From NCBI RefSeq assembly GCF_025264645.1, contig NZ_CP073696.1, positions 4,464,001 to 4,528,000 of the forward strand: a DNA stretch of 64,000 bases, given 5' to 3'. This document shows, piece after piece, positions 55,082-64,000 of the stretch. The DNA is from Edaphobacter lichenicola (GTDB lineage Bacteria > Acidobacteriota > Terriglobia > Terriglobales > Acidobacteriaceae). Every line of letters starts with the position of its first letter. Position 1 is the stretch's first letter. Both the position numbers and the translations under genes were made by a program. Below the pieces are notes generated by a model. It was not told the origin of the DNA and made no database searches. It saw nothing but the letters and a program-made list of their open reading frames with translations.

Positions 55082-55730
55082 GCGTGAGTTGAGATTGCCC
55101 CGTCAATTCAGACGCGGGCAAGGTGGAACATATAGCCAAACCAGCGTTTTCTTTTCGGGTTTCCTAACTAACAATCAACCGGAGGGTATGTCCATTAGGC
55201 TCCAAAGAAGCCTGAGTCGTCGACGCGCAACAAGCCGTGGCACAAATTGCTTTCCATGCGAATGGCTTAGGTCCGATAGCATGCATCCTGTTTGAGTTCG
55301 TTGTCCACGAACATGTCCACACGCTCAGGGTCTTCTTTCATAACGTATTTGTTTTAGGGAAAGATCCGGCTCACACTATGACCACTCGCACACTCAGTGT
55401 GCTAAAAATCCAATCCGTCATGCAGGAGGTCTGCCGTCATGGCGGGTCTTCTTTTGCCACTACCTTTGACATATTGCAGCAGGAATTAACAACTTTTGAT
55501 GGTTTTCGCCTAGATGCTCCCCCTCATCAAAAACTACGCTCAGATGCAACAGGATAGCGAATGTGAGAATGGCCACAAAGACTTTGTGTTTGTTCGCATT
55601 AGCTTGGTCCGTACGATCCCAGCGTTGCCGGACTCGTTTACGTGTCGGCCGTGGCTCCAGATAAGGACTTACATTTGGGCTTTGCCCTCTAACCTGGCGG
55701 TCTCGAATCGCCTTTTATGGAGAACACTGC
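55082..55730. other. Long gap between RND pump and DUF4126 gene
   Basis: 649 bases with one possible small gene (55378-55557). At 55388-55402 the palindrome GCACACT-c-AGTGTGC lies just inside that frame. Nothing else is recognised. Confidence 0.4.
55378..55557 (+). CDS. Possible small hypothetical protein
   Basis: A 59-codon frame from an ATG (MTTRTLSVLKIQSVMQEVC, then FATTFDILQQELTTFDGFRL). The composition is protein-like, but no ribosome-binding site is evident and no family is recognised. The frame stays open further upstream to 55237. It may be chance. Confidence 0.2.
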   Translation: MTTRTLSVLKIQSVMQEVCRHGGSSFATTFDILQQELTTFDGFRLDAPPHQKLRSDATG

Positions 55731-56186
55731 ATGGTTTTTTTGATCTCAGCCTTCGTAGTAGGTGTTGCGTGTGGTTTGCGTGCTCTTGTTGGTCTCGCGG
55801 CTGTTAGCTGGGCAGCCAGCAGCGGAAACGTGCCTGTCCAAGGAACATGGCTTGCATTTTTGGGATTTAGAGCAACCCCTTTCATTACCAGTCTGCTCGG
55901 CATCTTCGAACTCGTCACCGACAAGCTGCCAAAAACCCCCAGCCGGCTTGTGCCTCCGCAGTTCGGTGCTCGTGTTTTGATGGGTGCCCTTACTGGCGCG
56001 GCAATAGGCGTGTCACACGGGCATCTTTTTATGGGGCTTCTGTCGGGAATCGTCGGCAGTATTCTCGGAACATTGGCAGGAGCGAAGGCGAGAGCCGCTG
56101 CTGCGCGACTGTTCGGGCGCGATCTACCGGCGGCACTGCTTGAGGACGTTGTAGCCATCGCTCTACTCTTCCTGGCGTTGCGCTGA
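55731..56186 (+). CDS. DUF4126-family membrane protein
   Basis: Membrane protein of 151 residues with about four hydrophobic, glycine-rich segments (FLISAFVVGVACGLRALVGL, GARVLMGALTGAAIGVS, LFMGLLSGIVGSILGTLAGA, VVAIALLFLALR). The opening GLRALVGLAAVSW and the TDKLPKTPSRLVPPQFGAR loop match the DUF4126 family, whose role is unknown. GGAG lies nine bases ahead of the ATG. It stands alone and converges on the GGDEF gene. Confidence 0.82.
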   Translation: MVFLISAFVVGVACGLRALVGLAAVSWAASSGNVPVQGTWLAFLGFRATPFITSLLGIFELVTDKLPKTPSRLVPPQFGARVLMGALTGAAIGVSHGHLFMGLLSGIVGSILGTLAGAKARAAAARLFGRDLPAALLEDVVAIALLFLALR

Positions 56187-56405
56187 GATAAGCTCCACCG
56201 GCTCCGCTTCGACCTGCCGCTTTAGTACACATACCAGAAGCGGGAAATGCGATCTCATGCGAGTGGAGAAGTTCTTGTAAAGCTGAAGATGCTGACATTT
56301 GCAAGCGAGACGAGTCGTATCGCCATATGGAATTCGCGGATCGCGTGTTTGGCCACCATGCGATCCAACATTCGCGAAGGACTCGCTCGGACAAACGCGT
56401 AGAGT

Positions 56406-57710
56406 TCAATCCACCTGGGCCAACGATTCAGAGCTGTTGTTCAGAAGGTGATGGATTGTTCGCTCCTCTTTGGGCGCTCGTCTTTTAGCTGTCTTCGCCA
56501 GTTCGCCCCAGCAGACGCGGTTTCGTCCTTCAGACTTAGCCCGGTACAACGCCTTATCGGCTGCATCGAGCAGATCTTCCTGACAGTTGGCATCGCCCGG
56601 GAAGCACGAAGCTCCTCCGCAACTGACAGTAGACAGTCGAGGATGAACACCCGGCTCCGGCAGCGCAGGCGATCCGGCCACTTCGACAAGCTTGCGAATA
56701 CGTTCGGCGACGATCAACGCGCCCTCTGTCGTCGCTCCAGGAAGCAGAACGACGAACTCCTCTCCACCAAACCTTGCAGCAAAGTCGTCCTTGCAACGCA
56801 GGCTCTGCAACAGGAGAGAAGCAACGCGAACCAAGACGCGATCACCGTACAAATGGCCGCGAGTGTCGTTCGTATTCTTAAAGTGATCAATATCAATAAT
56901 GATGGCGGAGATGCAAGTTTTGGATTCAACTGCCTCGCGCCAAAGCTTTGCAAACTGAAGCTCATACGAGTGTCGGTTCGCTAGTCCAGTCAGGCTGTCG
57001 AGCGAAGAGATTCGCTGCAGCTCGACATTCAAAAAAGAAAGCTCTCGGCTCTGTATCTCGCTGCGTAAACGCATCAGATATCCGACTCGCTCCTCACGGC
57101 CGATGCTGTAGTTTCCTATTGCGGTCATGGAAATAGCGCAGATCGCCAATGTAATCCCGAGCAACTTCTCCGGGCCACTGAGAAAGTGGTCGTGGTGGAT
57201 GAAAACGAGATCGCTTACAAGTAGAACGGTTGAGGCGCTAAGCGCATAGACAAAATGCAGACGCATCACAACGTTGACGAAGATGACCGCTACGATCAGT
57301 CCGACCTGGGCATATGCCGATGATGTAGCGTTTCTGTTGCTCTCGAGATAAAGATGGACTATGCCAATGAGGCAACTCGCAACCGCGATGCTCGTTTCGC
57401 GATAGATCTTGTTAGGACTCCAACGCATACTAACGTTCACTAACAAAGCGATCGGCGTAACGATGCACAGTCGAATCTGCAAGGGAAGCCAGGAGGTGTC
57501 GCCACGAATAAAGTGGTCCGCGATGACATAAAGGTTGAAAAAACCGATCGCGATCAAGCCCTCTATCCAAAGGCGCGCCGAGCGCTGAGAGAGTGTTGAT
57601 TGCTCGAAACCGCTCTCGAGTGGCTCCGGCAGGGCCAACTGCTGGAATCCCCTCCGTGAGAGCCGCTCTATCTCTCCAATCGCAAGTTCATGGATAGAAG
57701 TGCTCGGCAT
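56406..57710 (-). CDS. Membrane-bound diguanylate cyclase (GGDEF)
   Basis: Protein of 434 residues. About six membrane helices (residues 50-205) form a sensor of the simple multi-helix kind. A short coiled linker (LRSEIQSRELSFLNVELQRISSLD) leads to a GGDEF domain with DSLTGLANR, IIIDIDHFKNTND and the active-site loop RFGGEEF, so c-di-GMP synthesis is expected. The inhibitory RxxD site is out of register (RCKDD ahead of FAARF), so product inhibition may be weak. I take the ATG at 57710; an upstream frame of 18 codons has no support. The gap of 370 bases to panC suggests its own promoter. Confidence 0.88.
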   Translation of the reverse strand: MPSTSIHELAIGEIERLSRRGFQQLALPEPLESGFEQSTLSQRSARLWIEGLIAIGFFNLYVIADHFIRGDTSWLPLQIRLCIVTPIALLVNVSMRWSPNKIYRETSIAVASCLIGIVHLYLESNRNATSSAYAQVGLIVAVIFVNVVMRLHFVYALSASTVLLVSDLVFIHHDHFLSGPEKLLGITLAICAISMTAIGNYSIGREERVGYLMRLRSEIQSRELSFLNVELQRISSLDSLTGLANRHSYELQFAKLWREAVESKTCISAIIIDIDHFKNTNDTRGHLYGDRVLVRVASLLLQSLRCKDDFAARFGGEEFVVLLPGATTEGALIVAERIRKLVEVAGSPALPEPGVHPRLSTVSCGGASCFPGDANCQEDLLDAADKALYRAKSEGRNRVCWGELAKTAKRRAPKEERTIHHLLNNSSESLAQVD

Positions 57711-58080
57711 CTTGAATTCGTTTCTCCGAAAATATGTCTCACTTACTTTTAACGACCAGTACATCCCGTTGGATGCTCAAATCCCAAACCGTGCTCAACA
57801 ATGATTGCAACCGATGTTACTAAAGCGGGATAGCAATACACTCCCCATTCCCGGTGACACATAGTACTTCTGTGTCATTCCCATAGAAAACAGTTCGTGA
57901 TAGCCGCAGGCCGGGGCGATGTCTTTGCTAAATGGATGGCCACACATTTTTTTGCTAGTACGTCACCGGCGCGGTGACCACGGCAAGAAGGTCGAGCTCA
58001 AATCGGCGACGGGCAAATCGGCCTGGACTATTGTCGGGCAAATACTCTGTAGCCGATTATCGTCACTCCAGCGAGAAACA
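57711..58080. other. Gap between panC and GGDEF genes with two inverted repeats
   Basis: 370 bases without a gene. TGACACA and TGTGTCA (57855-57877) and GTCACCG and CGGTGAC (57962-57978) are inverted repeats. The second lies about 100 bases past the panC stop and could act as a weak terminator, though it has no T tract. Confidence 0.45.
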
Positions 58081-58923
58081 TCACGCGACCAGAAAATTAT
58101 CGATCAAGCGGGTTGTCCCTATATAGGCTGCCACTGCCACAAGTGTGCCTGTTTCAGCCGAACTTACTGGAAGAAGCGTATTAGCATCCACTATGCTCAA
58201 GTAGTCCACGCGCACCTCATCGGCAGTCTTCAAAATCTCCATCCCACCCGCGATCAGCTCAGCAGTCCGACGCTCCCCTGCCGCAATCATGCGTTCGATC
58301 TGCCGCAATGCTCGATGTAGAGTCAATGCACGATCCCGTTCCATCGCGCTGAGATATTTGTTTCTACTACTAAGCGCAAGACCGTCTGAATCTCGCACGA
58401 TCGCACAACCCACCAGCTCAACGTCGAAGTTCAAATCGCGTACCATCTGCCGTAACACCGCAAGCTGAGCCGCATCCTTCTGCCCGAAGTAGGCGCGCTG
58501 TGGGCTGACAACGTGAAACAGTTTAGCTACCACCGTCGCTACACCGGTGAAGTGACCTGGGCGGGATGCTCCATCGAGCCGATCTCCAACACCGGGAACT
58601 GAAACCGTCGTCACCGCGCCCTGCGGATACATCTCAGCGGCATCGGGAGCAAACAGTATGTCGACGTTCTCAGCCTCCAGCAGTCTGCAGTCTTCTTCAA
58701 AGGTTCGTGGATACCGGGCGAGATCTTCACCGGGCGCAAACTGCAGCGGATTCACAAAGATGGAAGCTGATATTGCATCGCATTCTCCACGCGCACGGCG
58801 CACCAAGGAAACGTGTCCTGCATGGAGCGCTCCCATCGTGGGTACAAACCCCAACACAAGACCGTTCAACCGCAACCTACGACACGCGCCCTGCATCTCC
58901 GCAACTTTCGTCACGATCTGCAT
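58081..58923 (-). CDS. panC: Pantothenate synthetase
   Basis: Joins pantoate and beta-alanine with ATP to make pantothenate, the last step before coenzyme A synthesis. 280 residues, the standard length. Nucleotidyl-transferase motifs are FVPTMGALHAGH (HxGH), FVNPLQFAPGEDLARYP, YFGQKDAAQLAVLRQM and the KMSKS-equivalent LSSRNKYLS. It is cytoplasmic. It lies 130 bases downstream of panB on the same strand, probably in one operon. Confidence 0.96.
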   Translation of the reverse strand: MQIVTKVAEMQGACRRLRLNGLVLGFVPTMGALHAGHVSLVRRARGECDAISASIFVNPLQFAPGEDLARYPRTFEEDCRLLEAENVDILFAPDAAEMYPQGAVTTVSVPGVGDRLDGASRPGHFTGVATVVAKLFHVVSPQRAYFGQKDAAQLAVLRQMVRDLNFDVELVGCAIVRDSDGLALSSRNKYLSAMERDRALTLHRALRQIERMIAAGERRTAELIAGGMEILKTADEVRVDYLSIVDANTLLPVSSAETGTLVAVAAYIGTTRLIDNFLVA

Positions 58924-59053
58924 CGAGTGAAACTCCTCTCACCCGCATCGCTGCAGGCATAACTTTGTTGTCTTTGCGGCAAGCACGAAGACGCACGAAC
59001 AACGCCAGGGCACTCCACTTTTTCGCGTGGCCGATTCCCTTCGCGTCGTTTTT

Positions 59054-59968
59054 CTACCTCATTGCTTCGGATGGCTCGGTCATCAACTCTCGAATCTCAC
59101 GAGAGAGATGATAGCTCTCCGCATCGGAAGGAAATGTCCTCGCCTCAACATCCCGCCGATACTCTCCCAACGCCTCTTGCATCACTCCTGCTACATCTGC
59201 GTAGCGTCTCACAAATTTTGCCGGAGTAGAAAAGGTCATCGTCATCATGTCGTGCAGCACCAGAATCTGCCCATCGCAATCCGGCCCCGCACCGATTCCG
59301 ATTGTAGGAATGTGCAACTCATCGGTGACGATCTTCGCCAACTCTCGCGGTACACCTTCCAGCACGATTGCGAAACAGCCAGCCTCTTCAAGCGCAAGAG
59401 CATCCGTGCGCAACTCGTCGATCGCTTCCATCGTCTTCCCCTGCACCTTGTAGCCACCCATTCGATGCACGCTCTGCGGGGTCAACCCAAGATGCCCCAT
59501 CACAGGGATCTCCGCTCCAACGATTCGGCGGATCAGCTCTCTTCGCTCGCGGCCGCCTTCGAGCTTTACAGCTTCGGCTCCGGCTTCTTTCACAAACCGT
59601 ACGGCGTTTGCGACACCGGCACCCTTCTTCGTCTGGTAGCTGCCGAAAGGCATGTCTGCCACCAGCAGCGACCGCCGCACGGCCCGCCGCACACCACGCG
59701 TGTACAGCAGCATCTCGTCCATTGTGACTGAGAGCGTGTTCTCTTGCCCTTGCATCACCATAGCCAGCGAATCTCCTACTAGCAGAACATCCAGTCCAGC
59801 TTCGTCGACTAACCGGGCGCTTGCGTAGTCGTATGCAGTAACAGCCGTAATAGGCTGTCGCAACGACTTCTTCTCAAGTAAAGAGGGAACGGTTACCTTG
59901 GCGAAAGGAACGGCATCACGCCCAACCCGCGCGACGTCTCGTTCCGCAGAGAACGTAGTCAAACTCAT
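59054..59968 (-). CDS. panB: 3-methyl-2-oxobutanoate hydroxymethyltransferase
   Basis: Transfers a hydroxymethyl group from methylene-tetrahydrofolate to ketoisovalerate, giving ketopantoate, the first step of pantothenate synthesis. About 304 residues with PanB motifs ITAVTAYDYASARLVDEAG, VLLVGDSLAMV, VADMPFGSYQ, EAVKLEGG, VMGHLGLTPQ and IGIGAGPDCDGQILV. Three ATG codons in a row start the frame; GGAG is best spaced for the third, at 59968. panC follows; panE is not in the window. Confidence 0.96.
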   Translation of the reverse strand: MSLTTFSAERDVARVGRDAVPFAKVTVPSLLEKKSLRQPITAVTAYDYASARLVDEAGLDVLLVGDSLAMVMQGQENTLSVTMDEMLLYTRGVRRAVRRSLLVADMPFGSYQTKKGAGVANAVRFVKEAGAEAVKLEGGRERRELIRRIVGAEIPVMGHLGLTPQSVHRMGGYKVQGKTMEAIDELRTDALALEEAGCFAIVLEGVPRELAKIVTDELHIPTIGIGAGPDCDGQILVLHDMMTMTFSTPAKFVRRYADVAGVMQEALGEYRRDVEARTFPSDAESYHLSREIRELMTEPSEAMR

Positions 59969-60138
59969 CATCATCTCCAGTGCAGTTCCGCCGCGTGTCG
60001 AACTGACAAAGCCGACTTTGGCTGGATACCACCTGTCCCAGCAGCTACCTGGGTCCGCGTTAAACCCTACTCGCCTTCTATCCCAAATAGCAAATACAAG
60101 CTCCGTTCGCGAAAGCAGCAGATCTTAAAGCTTCAGAG

Positions 60139-61236
60139 TTAGGCGCGGCCCTTCGCGGAGCCAGGGGGAGGCGGGTAGTTGGGCTTCATCTTCGCTGGGA
60201 CCACCGGTACAGGTTCTAACTCGATGGGTCGGTGAGCCGCAACCATCTCGGCGATCGCGAACTTCAGCGGCTCGATGCCCTCACCCGTCACCGCAGAGAT
60301 CGTGAAGAAGGGCAGCTTGCGTCGCTTCGCCATTGCGGTTAGTTTTTTCAATTTGTCCGGGTTGGCGACATCCGCCTTGGCCGCAACGAGGATGGTAGGT
60401 TTAGCGGCAAGGGCAGGATCAAAGCTCTTGAGTTCCTCGGTGATGACCTTGTAATCGGTGACGGGGTCCGTCCGATCACTCGAGTCGGAGACGTCGACGA
60501 GGTGGACGATGACGCTCGTGCGTTCGATGTGCTTAAGAAACTGAATGCCAAGACCGGCGCCGAGATGTGCGCCTTCAATAAGCCCCGGAAGGTCAGCGAC
60601 TGTGAATGATTCGGTGTGGGGGTACTCGCCAACCTGGACCACGCCAAGATTTGGCTCGAGCGTGGTAAACGCGTAGTTGGCAATCTTCGGCTTGGCAGCG
60701 GACAGACGCGAGATCAATGTTGATTTGCCGACATTGGGATACCCAACCAGTCCGGCATCGGCGAGCAGCCGCAGCTCAAGACGATAGGCGCGCTCTTCGC
60801 CAGCGCGGCCGAGCTCATGTTCGCGCGGAGCCTGATGGGTACTGGTAGCAAAGTGCTGGTTGCCGCGGCCGCCACGGCCACCCTTGGCAATGACGATGGT
60901 CTCATTTGGACGGGCGAAGTCGTGGATCAACTCACCCGTGGCGTCGTCATAGAGCAGCGTACCAACGGGCACCTTGAGTGTATTGCTTTCACCGGCGGAA
61001 CCCGAGCAGTTGGAGCCAAGCCCGTGGCCACCGCGCTGCGCCTTATGCTCTGGGTTATAGCGAAAGTGGACCAGTGTGTTGTGGCTCAGCGAAGACGACA
61101 TCAGGACGTCGCCACCATGGCCACCGTCGCCTCCCGAAGGACCTCCCTTGGGAACGAACTTTTCGCGCCGGAACGCCATACAGCCGTTGCCGCCGTCGCC
61201 GGCCTTAATCCGAATTCTTGCTTCATCGATAAACAT
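60139..61236 (-). CDS. obgE: Obg-family GTPase
   Basis: Essential ribosome-associated GTPase of 365 residues. The N-terminal glycine-rich Obg fold ([40 protein letters not shown]) spans about 1-158. The G domain follows with G1 [10 protein letters not shown]3 [17 protein letters not shown]4-like AAKAD and G5 SAVTGEG. It ends in a short proline-rich tail, without the OCT domain of some homologues. It acts in 50S assembly and stress control. It is upstream of panB with a 170-base gap and divergent from the TonB receptor gene. Confidence 0.96.
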   Translation of the reverse strand: MFIDEARIRIKAGDGGNGCMAFRREKFVPKGGPSGGDGGHGGDVLMSSSLSHNTLVHFRYNPEHKAQRGGHGLGSNCSGSAGESNTLKVPVGTLLYDDATGELIHDFARPNETIVIAKGGRGGRGNQHFATSTHQAPREHELGRAGEERAYRLELRLLADAGLVGYPNVGKSTLISRLSAAKPKIANYAFTTLEPNLGVVQVGEYPHTESFTVADLPGLIEGAHLGAGLGIQFLKHIERTSVIVHLVDVSDSSDRTDPVTDYKVITEELKSFDPALAAKPTILVAAKADVANPDKLKKLTAMAKRRKLPFFTISAVTGEGIEPLKFAIAEMVAAHRPIELEPVPVVPAKMKPNYPPPPGSAKGRA

Positions 61237-61494
61237 TATTCAATTCTCAGTGTACTAGGATGTGCGCTACACTGCGGGAAAGCCAGCCAGATCGCGCATG
61301 CGCACAGACCGTTCAGAGGGATTGACGGCGGGGACGTTTCCCAAACCTAAGTCTCACAATGGACTATAGATGCATGTAACCGCCTATTAATCGCGGCATG
61401 ACATCTTTATGACAAACCTGATCGAAAGACTTTAGTGCGAAGCGCGGACGGATCGCGTCTTCGCCATGGCAACAACACTATTAAGGGAGACCCG

Positions 61495-64000
61495 ATGAAA
61501 AGATTAATCACAAAGGCGCTGCTGTTTTCGGTGGCGTGTCTGACCGTGCGTCCAATGCTAGCCCAGTCGACCACCCAGGGAGCGATCGGTGGAACTGTAT
61601 TCGACAAAACGGAAGCGACGATTCCAAAGGCCTCGATCACAGTACACAACGACGGTACCAACGCCGAGATCCACTTGATCGCAGACGAGAGTGGTTACTT
61701 CAAGGCTCCGCTTCTTGAACCGGGGACCTATACCGTCACCGTAACCGCGCCCGGCTTCGGCCAATACCGCGCCACAACCGTCATTGTTCAGGTCGGCCAG
61801 CTCACCACGGTGGAACCCCATCTCGCCACCGGCTCCTCCGCCGAGACGGTCGACGTCACCGCCGACGTGCCGCTCCTGAACTTCGAGTCCCCCGACTTCA
61901 CCTCGAACCTCAACAAGAATGCGCTGGACAACCTCCCGGTCAACAATCGCCGCTGGTCGAGTCTCGCTCTGACCACGCCTGGTGTAGTCTCCGACTCGAA
62001 TGGTTATGGTCTGGTCAGCGTTCGAGGCATCAGCCCGATCCTTAACAATGTTCTGATCGACGGCGCGGACGACAATCAGGCGTACTACTCCGAGGAGCGG
62101 GGACGAACACGCGAAGCCTATTCCACCTCGCAAAGCGCCGTCCGAGAGTTCGCCGTGAACACCGGCGTCTACTCTGCAGAGTACGGACGCGCTGCAGGCG
62201 CCGTCATCAACTCTGTCACCAAGAGCGGTACAAATGAGATCCATGGCCAGGCGTACTTCTACGATCGCGAGAGCAACTGGAATGCTTTCAACGCTTATAG
62301 CAAGCTCACCACCTCGACACCGAATCCCGGCGGCGGATATACCTTCACCACCACGCCCCTGAAGCCTGAAGACATTCGCAAGATCTACGGCTTCACCGCC
62401 GGCGGTGCACTGGTCAAAGACAAGCTCTTCTGGATGTATACGTTTGATCAGCACCATCGCATCTTTCCCGGCATTGCAGTTCCAGAGTCTCCCAGCAGCT
62501 TCTACAACCTGCCGGACTCCACACTCCCGGCAGGTTCTACCATCAGCGCAAACGGCTACGTCACCGGCAAGAACAGTACAATCGACAGCCAGGCGGGTGT
62601 TCTTGCAGTTCGCCAGGGCTACGCCGCGAACGCAGCCGGCTACGCAGCCGGAGCAGCCCTCTACCAGGCCGGTATCGTAGGCCTGCAATCAGATCTAGGA
62701 ACCGTCCCGCGCTTCGGCGACCAGGAGATCAACACTCCCAAGCTCGACTATCAGGTCAACCAGAAGGAGCACGTCAGCTTCCTCTACCATCGGCTCCGCT
62801 GGGACTCGCCCGGTGGCGTACAAACGACCGGTACCGACGACTACGGCGTTGACACCTGGGGCAACGACTTCGTCAAGCTCGACTATGGTGTCGCCAAACT
62901 CACCAGCCTTGTCTCGGCAAACATCAGCAACGAACTCCTCTACCAGTACGGGCGCGAGCTCAACGACGAAAGCCAGCAACCCTACAGCGCCTACACCCTG
63001 GCCAACCTCGTAGGAAGCACCGGCAACGTTCCGGAAGTCGCCCTCGATACCAGCATCTTCGGAACCATCGGATCTCCCTACTACTCCTACCGCAAGGCAC
63101 TGCCCGATGAGCGCAAGTGGCAGATCAACGACATCGTCCACTACACCCACGGCAACAATAACTTCTCGTTCGGAGTCGATACCGTTCACAACTCCGATCT
63201 CATCAACAACACCTACGAGAGCAACGGAGAGTTCAGCTACAGCTACCTCGGCAACTACTTCAACGACCTGCTCAACAAGAGCAAGGGAGCGTCGACCTGC
63301 GGTACCCAGACAGGAGCGAATCCGACCTCTGGCTCTGCAACCGGCTGGACCGGCGCGCTGCCCTGCTATGGCACCTACTATCAGGGCTTCGGAAATCCGG
63401 TGTTCGCAATCAACACCTTTGACTATGCGTTCTTTGCGCAGGACAACTGGAAGATCACCCCTCGGCTCACGCTCGAACTCGGACTCCGCTACGACTATGA
63501 GGCGCTCCCGACTCCTCCCGCCGACCTCACCTCTGCCACCACCGGCTTCACGCCCTATCCCGGCCTCACCAATCATCCCAGCGACAAGAACAATCTGGGT
63601 GCGCGCCTCGGCTTTGCCTACGACGTCTACGGAGAAGGCAAGACCATTCTGCGCGGCGGATACGGCATGTACTACGGCCGCATCACCAACGGCGTTCTAC
63701 TCAACGTCCTGCTGAACACGGGCAGCCCGAACGGGCAATTTACCACCACCGTGAAACCTGCCTCCGGCCCGCTCCTACCCGAGATCATCGGCAGCGGCAA
63801 AGCCCCCACACCAAGCTCCTACTACCTTGCTCCCAACCTTCAAAACCCGATGGCGCATGAGTTCGACCTCATCCTTCAACAGCAGCTTGGCAGGGGAACC
63901 GTCATCTCCTTCAGCTACCTAGGCGCTCTCGGTCGCGAGCTGCCGAACTTCCTCGACCTGAATCTCGATCCCACCAGTGCCGTGCCGGTCACAATCGCGC
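61495..64000 (+). CDS. TonB-dependent outer-membrane receptor, Oar type (partial)
   Basis: The first 835 residues of a receptor that continues past the window. Signal peptide (LITKALLFSVACLTVRPMLAQ), carboxypeptidase-like domain (GAIGGTVFDKTEATIPKASI, GTYTVTVTAPGFGQY), plug (VRGISPILNNVLIDGADDNQ, EFAVNTGVYSAEYGRAAGAVINSVTKSGTNEIHG) and barrel strands (AFFAQDNWKITPRLTLELGLRYDYE). AAGGGAG precedes the ATG. The frame is open to the end of the window. Long open frames on the other strand (61558-62688 and 62695-63576) are codon-bias shadows. No glycosidase neighbour is visible, so the ligand is unknown. Confidence 0.93.
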   Translation, partial: MKRLITKALLFSVACLTVRPMLAQSTTQGAIGGTVFDKTEATIPKASITVHNDGTNAEIHLIADESGYFKAPLLEPGTYTVTVTAPGFGQYRATTVIVQVGQLTTVEPHLATGSSAETVDVTADVPLLNFESPDFTSNLNKNALDNLPVNNRRWSSLALTTPGVVSDSNGYGLVSVRGISPILNNVLIDGADDNQAYYSEERGRTREAYSTSQSAVREFAVNTGVYSAEYGRAAGAVINSVTKSGTNEIHGQAYFYDRESNWNAFNAYSKLTTSTPNPGGGYTFTTTPLKPEDIRKIYGFTAGGALVKDKLFWMYTFDQHHRIFPGIAVPESPSSFYNLPDSTLPAGSTISANGYVTGKNSTIDSQAGVLAVRQGYAANAAGYAAGAALYQAGIVGLQSDLGTVPRFGDQEINTPKLDYQVNQKEHVSFLYHRLRWDSPGGVQTTGTDDYGVDTWGNDFVKLDYGVAKLTSLVSANISNELLYQYGRELNDESQQPYSAYTLANLVGSTGNVPEVALDTSIFGTIGSPYYSYRKALPDERKWQINDIVHYTHGNNNFSFGVDTVHNSDLINNTYESNGEFSYSYLGNYFNDLLNKSKGASTCGTQTGANPTSGSATGWTGALPCYGTYYQGFGNPVFAINTFDYAFFAQDNWKITPRLTLELGLRYDYEALPTPPADLTSATTGFTPYPGLTNHPSDKNNLGARLGFAYDVYGEGKTILRGGYGMYYGRITNGVLLNVLLNTGSPNGQFTTTVKPASGPLLPEIIGSGKAPTPSSYYLAPNLQNPMAHEFDLILQQQLGRGTVISFSYLGALGRELPNFLDLNLDPTSAVPVTIA

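Noticed and set aside
56029..56409. 126-codon minus-strand frame overlapping the DUF4126 gene
   Set aside because: Overlaps a convincing gene and has no hydrophobic or catalytic pattern of its own.
61558..63576. Two long open frames on the minus strand (376 and 293 codons) opposite the TonB receptor
   Set aside because: They have no recognisable motif and low-complexity Val/Gly/Arg content. They mirror the codon pattern of a convincing receptor gene on the plus strand.

Overview
This window looks like a chromosomal segment of an acidobacterium of the class Terriglobia (Granulicella, Edaphobacter or Terriglobus type). That is inference from gene content: Oar-type TonB receptors with an N-terminal carboxypeptidase-like domain, a winged-helix/TolB propeller regulator, a CRTAC1/ASPIC-UnbV protein, PadR-linked ABC genes, a cNMP-binding thioredoxin-reductase-like flavoprotein and a propeller histidine kinase. 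No rRNA or tRNA gene, CRISPR array or insertion sequence was recognised.

Region 1 (1-15.5 kb) is a stress/redox block. The minus strand carries a damaged SDR gene, a TetR regulator, a large propeller sensor kinase, the flavoprotein, a NarL-type response regulator, a Tat-exported haloperoxidase-like hydrolase and a DoxX-like membrane protein. Beyond it lie a small kinase homologue whose phospho-acceptor His is Asn, a cytosolic haloperoxidase-like hydrolase, and a plus-strand run of two more alpha/beta hydrolases (one secreted, one cytosolic), a MaoC-like protein, a Dps ferritin and a Tat-exported metallo-beta-lactamase-fold hydrolase. A near-palindromic motif, (T/C)ACCC-spacer-GGGT(A/T), recurs upstream of at least six of these transcription units. 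I did not notice it elsewhere. It is the best candidate here for an undescribed regulon, probably read by the NarL-type regulator.

Region 2 (15.8-32.7 kb) starts with a flap-type 5'-3' exonuclease. It then holds a carbohydrate module bracketed by two direct copies of a roughly 140-bp repeat: a GH30 enzyme with its TonB receptor, a divergent winged-helix membrane regulator, a modular GH30-FN3-lectin enzyme, a TPR protein and a CRTAC1 protein. Two intergenic regions carry the same triple 11-bp direct repeat, the kind of site OmpR-type winged-helix proteins bind, so both GH30 units probably answer to one regulator.

Region 3 (32.9-44.3 kb) contains many broken genes: an SDR/AraC divergent pair, an internally deleted TonB receptor, a multicopper oxidase and a clan-A glycosidase. 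Between them sits an intact ABC exporter operon, with a PadR gene and a translationally coupled membrane protein on the opposite strand. Most lesions are single-base losses in short runs, so local gene decay or sequencing error are both possible.

Region 4 (44.8-64 kb) is mostly intact: GH3 beta-glucosidase, lactonase-like propeller protein, a LytS/LytTR two-component pair, an RND efflux pair, a DUF4126 membrane protein, a GGDEF diguanylate cyclase, panB-panC, the GTPase gene obgE and the start of another TonB receptor that runs off the window.
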